In this document: piece by piece, positions 1 through 5,134 of the stretch
Layout of the letters: the number at the start of each line of letters is the position of its first letter
How positions within the stretch are numbered: the stretch's first letter is position 1
NCBI GenBank assembly: GCA_002102825.1
Contig: DABJ01000015.1
Span: forward strand, 7,982 to 28,804
Origin: Candidatus Gastranaerophilales bacterium HUM_12
GTDB taxonomy: Bacteria; Cyanobacteriota; Vampirovibrionia; Gastranaerophilales; Gastranaerophilaceae
Length of the DNA: 20,823 bases
Direction of reading: 5' to 3'
The notes under the pieces: generated by a model
The model's input: only the letters and a program-made list of their open reading frames with translations
What the model was told of the DNA's origin: nothing
Database searches by the model: none
Translations under genes and position numbers: made by a program

Positions 1-12
1 CCGACCAAGAGA

Positions 13-783
13 ATGCTAAAACCAAATAAACCTATAAATAATATCTCTATGAAAATATTACACATATTATTAACGATATTAATAAGTTTAGGAACTCTTC
101 CTGCAATTTCAAATCAATATAACGTATATTCTCCAAATAATTTTAATGATGCAATCAAACAAGAAAACCAAAAAGAAAGAATATTATTTATACTAGATTT
201 ATCTAACAGCATGGAAGAGCCATTAGAAAATTCTACAAAATTTAATTTAATGATAAACACAATGAGTCAAATTCTACCACAAATATCACCGGACACTTGG
301 ATTGGTTTAAGAGTTTATGGACAGAGAATGGGATTTACTCCACTTGAAGCATGCAGAGCCTCAAGGCTTATTTCTCCAATAAATTCAAACAACAATCAAA
401 ACATTGAAAATGCATTAAAAAAGACAAAACCACGAGGAATGACACCTATCACTTATTCTCTAAAGCAAGCGATAAAATATGATTTTATGGGATTTTCTGG
501 TAAAAAACATATTATTTTATTAACTGATGGAGGAGAAAATTGTGACGAAAGTCCATGCACATTTGTTATGAACTTAATCAAAATAAGAAGAGATGTTCGC
601 ATTGATGTAATAGCATTTAATATCAATGATTCTGAAGATTTGGAACAACTCGAATGCACTGCACTAGTCACAAGTGGAAAGTTTTACAATGCCCAAACGT
701 CTGCTGAATTATTAAACGGGTTCAACAATTCAATAGACGGAGTTAAAAACGTAGAAGCAAAGATTCTGTTGCCAAACAATTAA
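13..783 (+). CDS. Secreted von Willebrand factor A (VWA) domain protein
   Basis: Probable exported metal-dependent adhesion or binding protein. The VWA domain follows a hydrophobic signal segment (KILHILLTILISLGTLP). An intact MIDAS metal site is visible: D62-L-S-N-S66, Thr144 in GMTPIT and Asp172 in LLTDGGENC. The pattern GLRVYG..., PRGMTPITYSL..., LLTDGGENCDESPC is typical of the stand-alone bacterial VWA family related to COG2304. Domain Cys residues near 114, 177, 182 and 219 could form disulfides outside the cytoplasm. The start is uncertain. ATG at 13 is close to the window edge and the frame is open to base 1, so the protein may begin upstream. ATG at 49 would give a classical short signal peptide but has no clear ribosome binding site. 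Ligand and partners are unknown. It is followed after 77 nt by another small secreted protein on the same strand. Confidence 0.8.
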   Translation: MLKPNKPINNISMKILHILLTILISLGTLPAISNQYNVYSPNNFNDAIKQENQKERILFILDLSNSMEEPLENSTKFNLMINTMSQILPQISPDTWIGLRVYGQRMGFTPLEACRASRLISPINSNNNQNIENALKKTKPRGMTPITYSLKQAIKYDFMGFSGKKHIILLTDGGENCDESPCTFVMNLIKIRRDVRIDVIAFNINDSEDLEQLECTALVTSGKFYNAQTSAELLNGFNNSIDGVKNVEAKILLPNN

Positions 784-860
784 AACTACATATTAGCCAT
801 ATAGCGAATAGTAATGCAAACGAAACCATGCTTTATATAAAAAGAAAGGAGTAAGTGTTT

Positions 861-1061
861 ATGAAAAAGATATTTGTTGCATTATTTTTTGCATTTTTAT
901 TTTCTAGCGTAGGTTACGTTGCCGTTTCAAAAAATATTCAACCTCAAACAGTTGAACGCTCAGGTTGTTGTTCTCATCACGGTGGTGTTGCATATTGTGG
1001 GAAAAGCGGATATTTTATTTGTAATGATGGAACTCAAAGCCCTAGTTGTACTTGCAGATAA
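861..1061 (+). CDS. Small secreted Cys-rich protein with CCSHHGGV motif
   Basis: A 66-residue exported peptide of unknown function. The N-terminus MKKIFVALFFAFLFSSVGYVAVS is a clear signal peptide. The mature part is only about 40 residues and carries GCCSHHGGVAYCGKSG...CNDGTQSPSCTC, with six Cys and two His. This small motif resembles the CCSHHGGV...CCDGTxSPxC segment seen in several short secreted bacterial proteins and at the ends of some secreted nucleases. The Cys/His pattern suggests a disulfide knot or a metal site, which is an inference. I place the start at ATG 861, not at the GTG six bases earlier, because AGGAG at 847-851 sits nine bases upstream. There is no obvious terminator after it. 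Confidence 0.7.
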   Translation: MKKIFVALFFAFLFSSVGYVAVSKNIQPQTVERSGCCSHHGGVAYCGKSGYFICNDGTQSPSCTCR

Positions 1062-1064
1062 AAA

Positions 1065-1238
1065 TTAAATATTCTTTAGAATTAAATCAATAAATTCACC
1101 TGTCGTTAAACCGGTACTTTTGTTTTTTGTACAAAATTCATCAAAATCCGGTTTTTCTGACAGGTAATTTATTACCCTTTTACAATTGGTTTTTATATAA
1201 TTCTTTACAGGTAAAAATTTTATTCGGTGGATTCGCAT
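1065..1238 (-). CDS. Hypothetical 57-aa basic protein
   Basis: A small ORF downstream of the DUF3137-like gene on the same strand. The frame is open further up (to 1301, overlapping the upstream gene by 23 bp). The ATG at 1236-1238 is the better start because a TGAGGA ribosome binding site (complement of 1244-1249) lies five bases before it. The product is Lys/Arg-rich at the N-terminus (MRIHRIKFLPVKNYIK) and ends with a helix-like TTGEFIDLILKNI. I do not recognise a family. It has no signal peptide or membrane segment. It could be a real small gene at the end of the operon or a chance frame. The ribosome binding site and protein-like composition are the only support. Confidence 0.4.
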   Translation of the reverse strand: MRIHRIKFLPVKNYIKTNCKRVINYLSEKPDFDEFCTKNKSTGLTTGEFIDLILKNI

Positions 1239-1278
1239 AACATTCCTCAGGTTTAAATAATAAACCCTGAATTTATTT

Positions 1279-2304
1279 TTATAAACCAAGATTCTTATCA
1301 AGTTTTAAGAAATCAATAATATCTAAAATTGAATTTATCTCATTGTAAATACTATAAAATTGTTCAGAATCAAGCAAGCTATGTTTCATATCAATTTCAA
1401 AGAAATCTTTTCTTGTCGGAACAAATAAATATACAAAACCGCCAACAAAAGCTGCGGAAACATCATATACATCTCTTTCTCCGATAAAAGAACTTGCAGC
1501 AATTCTTGCAGAATATTCTTCATCTGTAAGAGTTCTGCCATCTGCAGTTGAATAATTAAAGTTATCTCCTAACTTTTCTAATCTGTCCATGAATGCTGTT
1601 GTCAACAAATAACGAGCTTCAATTTGGTCTGTTGAATAAATTTTCCTATTAGTCATAAAGGTAACAGATTCCAAATTTACCTCTTCAAACATTCGTTGTT
1701 TTTTGATTTTTCCTTTTACCCCAACAATTGTTTGTCCTGTGAATTTCTTCTTCATCTGAATTTTTACAAGTAAGCCATTGAAATCATGAATACGTACGAC
1801 TCTTGCTCTTCCATGGTAATCACTTTCCTGTCTTGTATGATATATGTCACATTCATTTATCAAGAAATTACAGCCGTTATGAAGTCCAACTATTACATCG
1901 TCATCTGATTTATTTGTTGAAGATGGAAACAAACCCCATTTTTGAATATCCTCATAGGGAATTGCATTCTTTTTATCCGTAAAATATAAATTTCCAAATA
2001 ATGTTAAAATTTTAGAAGTTACGTTCTTTTTAAGGCTCTTATTAAATTGATAATCCCTAAACCACAGATAAAAAGCAAAGATAGATGATATAACAAGCAA
2101 TGCCACAATTGCAATAACTATAGAAGAATCGATGTTTTTAGTCGCCTGCATATAAGCAATACCTAAAAAAGCAAATATACAAGGAATAACACCCAATTTT
2201 CTTTTTGATTCAATACTTGCTCTTTCCTTTTCAAAAGGAAGTAATATCGGTTCAATTCTTTGCCTATAAAAATTTTCAAATTCTGGTTTATATAATTTAT
2301 TCAT
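1279..2304 (-). CDS. DUF3137-like membrane protein
   Basis: A 341-aa protein with an N-terminal cytoplasmic segment (FYRQRIEPILLPFEKERASI), two membrane helices at about residues 37-54 and 60-82, and a soluble C-terminal domain of about 250 residues. The layout matches the DUF3137 family as I remember it: an N-terminal helix pair, then a domain with SD(D)xxxG and a conserved GLLVKIQMKKKFTGQTIV-like strand region. Family function is unknown. The start has a strong ribosome binding site, GGAGGAAG (complement of 2305-2312), directly before the ATG. It lies 69 nt downstream of the 402-aa membrane protein gene on the same strand and has a promoter candidate of its own in that gap. The family call rests on overall pattern, not on a diagnostic catalytic motif. 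Confidence 0.6.
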   Translation of the reverse strand: MNKLYKPEFENFYRQRIEPILLPFEKERASIESKRKLGVIPCIFAFLGIAYMQATKNIDSSIVIAIVALLVISSIFAFYLWFRDYQFNKSLKKNVTSKILTLFGNLYFTDKKNAIPYEDIQKWGLFPSSTNKSDDDVIVGLHNGCNFLINECDIYHTRQESDYHGRARVVRIHDFNGLLVKIQMKKKFTGQTIVGVKGKIKKQRMFEEVNLESVTFMTNRKIYSTDQIEARYLLTTAFMDRLEKLGDNFNYSTADGRTLTDEEYSARIAASSFIGERDVYDVSAAFVGGFVYLFVPTRKDFFEIDMKHSLLDSEQFYSIYNEINSILDIIDFLKLDKNLGL

Positions 2305-2336
2305 TCTTCCTCCAAAATAATTAACTAATATGTAAA

Positions 2337-2364
2337 ATCATACAATATTTAACAATTCCAGCAA
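2337..2364 (-). promoter_or_regulatory. Sigma-70-type promoter for the DUF3137-like gene
   Basis: On the minus strand, TTGCTG (complement of 2359-2364) and TATGAT (complement of 2337-2342) are separated by 16 bases. Transcription would start near 2330, about 25 bases before the ATG and just ahead of the ribosome binding site. It would let the DUF3137-like gene be expressed independently of the leader/attenuator that precedes the upstream gene. Confidence 0.45.
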
Positions 2365-2373
2365 TCATCTAAA

Positions 2374-3582
2374 TTATTTAGTTTTGTTTTGATTTTCTTT
2401 GTTGTAACGGAATTTTGTGAATAAATTTGCAGATTTAGTTATGAAAAATCCAATTACACCAATACCAAATACCAAAGGAACTCCGGCAATCAAGACTTTT
2501 TGTTTTAACATTTTTTTGTACATAACATCAGCATTTTCGCCAAACTTTTTAGAATATTCTTTTAATTCATCAAACCTTGGAACTTCTAATTTTTCATTCA
2601 AAACATCTTTACATTTTCCTGTGTTATATAAGAATTTTTTGAAGCCTTTTTCTAGCAATTCATTCCCGTAAATAATATAAAAACCAACAATCGGATAGCG
2701 AGATAATGTTTCTAAATAATTTTGTTTACCTCTATCCTTTGAAGAGCCAAAGTACCCTGCACCACCTACTAGCACACAAGAAGTTAATTGACCTCTTGAT
2801 AAAGATAATTTGCCCTTATCATTTGCAAAATCCAAACTCAAGAATTTATCGAAAAAGTTTCTTGCTTTTGAATTGTTTTTAAATAATTTTGTCCCCGGAG
2901 CAACAATTAACTCTGAAAGATTTTGTAAGGCTTTTGATTTTTCACCCTTACTTAATAACAAACTTGCAAAAGCTAAACAGCCTGCATAAATACCGCCAGC
3001 CAGTTTGATATGTTTTTTAGCACTTTTTTCAACTTTATCAAATTGTGTTTTATCTTCGTTTTTAGTTTTATTCAAATTTGCAATATTTTCAAAATCAGCT
3101 TGTTTAAACATTTTCAATGTCATAATATTTTTTGCATAATTTAATGTATATTCAATAAGCGGAATTGCAAAACCGCCAAGGGCTAAAGCTGCTTTTACTG
3201 GCATGAGTTTTTTATTTTCTAAAGAATTATTATTTTTCAAAAGGTCTTTAGCAGGAATAGAAACTTTTTGTTTAAGATTTTGGGGTAATTTTCTAGAAAA
3301 GCCTTTTCTAAAGATTTTTTCACCCAATAAAGCCGGACAGTAATAAACTAAAACAGATTCAGAAAATTCTAAAAAGGAGTTCTCAGCAAGTTCAGCTTTA
3401 CTCCTTGCACACACGGCTTTTGGAACAAGACCTGTGGCATTATCTTGAATAAATCGAATATTTGAAAGACCTGCTCCTCCCTCTTGAATTGAGCAAATTT
3501 TACTTGCAGCTCTTAACCCCAAACCGATAGTTCCTGCGTTGGTAAATGTAGTGTTATTATTTTTTATTTTCTTAATTTCCAT
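2374..3582 (-). CDS. Trp-free multi-pass membrane protein, unknown family
   Basis: A 402-aa protein that I cannot assign to a named family; its style suggests a lineage-restricted Gastranaerophilales family. The N-terminal third is soluble and contains a distinctive stretch (SKICSIQEGGAGLSNIRFIQD, then TGLVPKAVCARSKAELAENSF, near residues 27-70). Hydrophobic segments follow at about 127-147, 193-211, 265-280 and 363-382, with a short one in LSRYPIVGFYIIYG near 293-306. Between them lie Lys/Asn-rich loops. There is no signal peptide and there are no recognisable catalytic motifs. The protein contains no tryptophan. Translation starts at an ATG preceded by AAGGAAA. The gene begins only about 30 bases beyond the terminator hairpin of the leader at 3677-3751. 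I see no separate promoter in that gap, so its expression probably depends on read-through. Confidence 0.7.
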   Translation of the reverse strand: MEIKKIKNNNTTFTNAGTIGLGLRAASKICSIQEGGAGLSNIRFIQDNATGLVPKAVCARSKAELAENSFLEFSESVLVYYCPALLGEKIFRKGFSRKLPQNLKQKVSIPAKDLLKNNNSLENKKLMPVKAALALGGFAIPLIEYTLNYAKNIMTLKMFKQADFENIANLNKTKNEDKTQFDKVEKSAKKHIKLAGGIYAGCLAFASLLLSKGEKSKALQNLSELIVAPGTKLFKNNSKARNFFDKFLSLDFANDKGKLSLSRGQLTSCVLVGGAGYFGSSKDRGKQNYLETLSRYPIVGFYIIYGNELLEKGFKKFLYNTGKCKDVLNEKLEVPRFDELKEYSKKFGENADVMYKKMLKQKVLIAGVPLVFGIGVIGFFITKSANLFTKFRYNKENQNKTK

Positions 3583-3613
3583 TTCGTAATTTCCTTTTTA
3601 TAAATCTGACAAC

Positions 3614-3650
3614 AAAAAAATGACCTGAACAAATAAGATCAGGTCATTTT
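3614..3650 (-). terminator. Intrinsic terminator (regions 3 and 4 of a candidate attenuator)
   Basis: On the minus strand there is a perfect 12-bp stem, AAAATGACCTGA / TCAGGTCATTTT, with a 10-nt loop, followed by a run of seven U (complement of 3614-3620). It lies 26 nt after the stop of the 24-codon leader ORF and about 31 nt before the ATG of the 402-aa gene. This is the strongest intrinsic terminator in the window. Confidence 0.8.
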
Positions 3651-3722
3651 GAAAAACTTATTATATTATTATCAGTTTATCGCCAACTTAAAAGACCTGT
3701 CTTATTTAACAGGCGCCACCAA
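3614..3722 (-). promoter_or_regulatory. Candidate ribosome-mediated transcription attenuator
   Basis: Four mutually exclusive segments can be read on the minus strand. Segment 1 is CCTGT (complement of 3709-3713). Segment 2 is ACAGGTCTTTT (complement of 3690-3700). Segment 3 is AAAATGACCTGA (complement of 3639-3650). Segment 4 is TCAGGTCATTTT (complement of 3617-3628). Pairing 1:2 gives a 5-bp hairpin with an 8-nt loop. Pairing 2:3 gives ten base pairs with one bulged U and would block the terminator. Pairing 3:4 is the terminator. Two consecutive Trp codons of the leader (complement of 3716-3721) end three bases before segment 1, so a ribosome stalled there would cover segment 1 and free segment 2. 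This matches the trp-operon mechanism. That Trp is the sensed residue is an inference, since the leader is also Leu-rich. Confidence 0.55.
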
Positions 3723-3751
3723 GATTGAGTGTTTAAATTTAAGTTTGACAT
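3677..3751 (-). CDS. 24-aa leader peptide with tandem Trp codons
   Basis: A short ORF reading MSNLNLNTQSWWRLLNKTG followed by LLSWR and a TAA stop. It has an AAGGAAA ribosome binding site (complement of 3763-3769) about 12 bases upstream, and a sigma-70-type promoter lies just before that. Three of 24 codons are Trp, two of them consecutive (codons 11-12), and six are Leu. The coding sequence doubles as segments 1 and 2 of the attenuator described separately, and the terminator hairpin starts 26 nt after the stop. The WWR core resembles trpL leader peptides, but no trp gene follows. The alternative is a free-standing small amphipathic peptide with its own terminator. The ribosome binding site, promoter and terminator together make translation likely. 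Confidence 0.6.
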   Translation of the reverse strand: MSNLNLNTQSWWRLLNKTGLLSWR

Positions 3752-3783
3752 AAAAATCACATTTCCTTTCGGCTATAACAGGA

Positions 3784-3812
3784 ATATTATCACGAGAAAA
3801 TCTAAAAAGCAA
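3784..3812 (-). promoter_or_regulatory. Promoter for the leader peptide and downstream operon
   Basis: On the minus strand, TTGCTT (complement of 3807-3812) and TAATAT (complement of 3784-3789) are spaced by exactly 17 bases. An overlapping TGATAAT would also serve as a -10. The predicted start near 3777 leaves a short untranslated leader of about 25 nt ahead of the 24-codon ORF. Confidence 0.5.
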
Positions 3813-3945
3813 TAGTGTTCATTTTTATTTTTCCACATTGATTAGGAATAGGGGGAATGCACAAGTGTTCAAGATTACGACGTCACTACGTATAGACGAC
3901 TCCAGAATTTGTTTGACTTGTTTCCTTGTAATAGTATTTTTATAA
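3813..3945. other. Intergenic stretch without recognisable gene
   Basis: This is the part of the 3583-3945 gap not occupied by the attenuator and leader. It lies downstream of the XRE gene and upstream of the leader promoter. A stretch at about 3870-3903 (ACGACGTCACTACGTATAGA and flanks) is visibly more GC-rich than its surroundings and has several overlapping ACGT/GACG words. I found no convincing stem, ORF or known motif in it. A 12-codon plus-strand ORF at 3857-3895 has its purine run too close to the ATG to be credible. Confidence 0.3.
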
Positions 3946-4194
3946 CTAAAACTTCAACAACTCATAAGGTTCAACACCTAAAGCTTTCGCAATTAATCTG
4001 ATTCTTGAAAGCGGAATATCTCTATGAGCATTTTCAATATTTGCAATATATGAGTTATCGGCAAGAATTTCTAAACTTAATTGTTCCTGAGTCATTCCTC
4101 GTTCTTTTCTAAGTTCCCTAACACGTTTTCCGAACTTTTTATGGAATACTTTACTCATTTTCTTTGCCATATAAGTTGATATAACAAAAAACAT
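3946..4194 (-). CDS. XRE-family helix-turn-helix transcriptional regulator
   Basis: A small Cro/C1-type DNA-binding protein of up to 82 aa made almost entirely of one HTH domain. The motif run FGKRVRELRKERGMTQEQLSL, DNSYIANIENAHRDIPLSRI and RLIAKALGVEPYELLKF covers the usual helices: helix 2 starts at TQEQLS, and the recognition helix lies around NSYIANIE. There is no effector domain. None of the possible starts (4194, 4170, 4158) has a good ribosome binding site. The homology-like region begins at MSKVFHKKFG (ATG at 4158), so the first 12 residues may not be translated. It is transcribed divergently from the pseudopilin gene with about 77 bp between them, so autoregulation or control of that gene is plausible but unproven. 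Confidence 0.85.
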   Translation of the reverse strand: MFFVISTYMAKKMSKVFHKKFGKRVRELRKERGMTQEQLSLEILADNSYIANIENAHRDIPLSRIRLIAKALGVEPYELLKF

Positions 4195-4271
4195 TACAAC
4201 TAAACATTGCTATTTTGGAGATTTTATGTTTACATTATTCATGACAAAAGGATTTAGGAGATATATTTTTC

Positions 4272-5039
4272 ATGAAAAATAAGAAAAATGCATTTACATT
4301 AGCAGAAAGTTCTACACGCGCAGCCTTGTCACAAACAAAGGTGAAATCAGCTTTTACATTGTCAGAAGTATTAATCACTCTGGGAATAATTGGAGTTGTT
4401 GCAGCTTTAACAATTCCAAATTTGATATACGATTACAAAGCAAAACAATTGAGAAGTAAATTTTTCAGAACTTATTCTGTAATTCAACAAGTGTTCAAAG
4501 ATATGGAAGCAGAGGGAGATTCCGGAGACCCATTCACATACCCTAGTGCAACATTCTATAAAACATTTGGTCAATACCTAACAGGCGCAACAGATTGCAA
4601 GAATAAATCAGCTAAAGAAAATTGTTATAAACATTCTAATCATGGAGAAAAAAAATACCGAACATTTTCAGGTGCAACATTTGATGGCAGTGATGGATAT
4701 TTTGACGAAGGACAATTGTTGTTACAAGACGGAACGCTTTTACTATTTGAACAATGGAATGGAGGTGAAAACGACTATCACTGCTTTATTGCAGCAGATT
4801 TGAACGGAATAAATAACCCGCCAAATATTTTTGGATATGATGTATTTGTTTTTCAATTTTTAGATGGTGAAATTGTTCCTATCGGATATAAAAACACTGG
4901 TTTTATTAACTATCCACTTACTGATTTATCAAAATTGTGTAATAAAGAATCCAATGAAAACCTTAACGGCTGGGGTTGTGCACAACTCGCAGCAACAGAT
5001 TCCGAATACTTTAAAAAAGTTGTTAGAATGAAATTTTAA
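4272..5039 (+). CDS. Type IV prepilin-like protein with duplicated cleavage motif
   Basis: A 255-aa pseudopilin/type II secretion-like protein. The functional prepilin leader is KSA|FTLSEVLITLGIIGVVAALTI: cleavage after Ala27 (Ala instead of the usual Gly), Phe28 as +1, Glu32 as +5, then a hydrophobic helix to about residue 47. The C-terminal domain carries several Cys (KENC, YHC, KLC, GWGC) that could form disulfides and a run of Asp/Gly-rich loops (TFDGSDGYFDEGQLLLQDGT). Unusually, the first twelve residues, KNKKNAFTLAES, already contain an FTLxE motif exactly 20 residues before the second one. It is single-copy here, with no assembly ATPase or platform gene nearby, as is common for scattered pseudopilins in Gastranaerophilales. 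AGGAG at 4256-4260 is the ribosome binding site. Confidence 0.8.
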   Translation: MKNKKNAFTLAESSTRAALSQTKVKSAFTLSEVLITLGIIGVVAALTIPNLIYDYKAKQLRSKFFRTYSVIQQVFKDMEAEGDSGDPFTYPSATFYKTFGQYLTGATDCKNKSAKENCYKHSNHGEKKYRTFSGATFDGSDGYFDEGQLLLQDGTLLLFEQWNGGENDYHCFIAADLNGINNPPNIFGYDVFVFQFLDGEIVPIGYKNTGFINYPLTDLSKLCNKESNENLNGWGCAQLAATDSEYFKKVVRMKF

Positions 5040-5134
5040 ATAACAACTAATTACCCCCGATTGAGTAATGTTTAAAATTTGTCAGCAAAAAATAATATTT
5101 TGTTCATACTAATTCATAACCGCAAGAGGGGAAT

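Noticed and set aside
2369..2381. 13-bp palindrome CTAAATTATTTAG across the stop of the 402-aa gene
   Set aside because: It is made only of A/T-rich bases with one-base loop and no U-run; expected by chance at this composition and too weak for a terminator.
3677..3751. A canonical trp operon leader (trpL)
   Set aside because: The architecture fits, but the genes downstream are membrane proteins of unknown function, not trp biosynthesis or an identifiable Trp transporter. I therefore describe it as an attenuator-like leader without naming it trpL.
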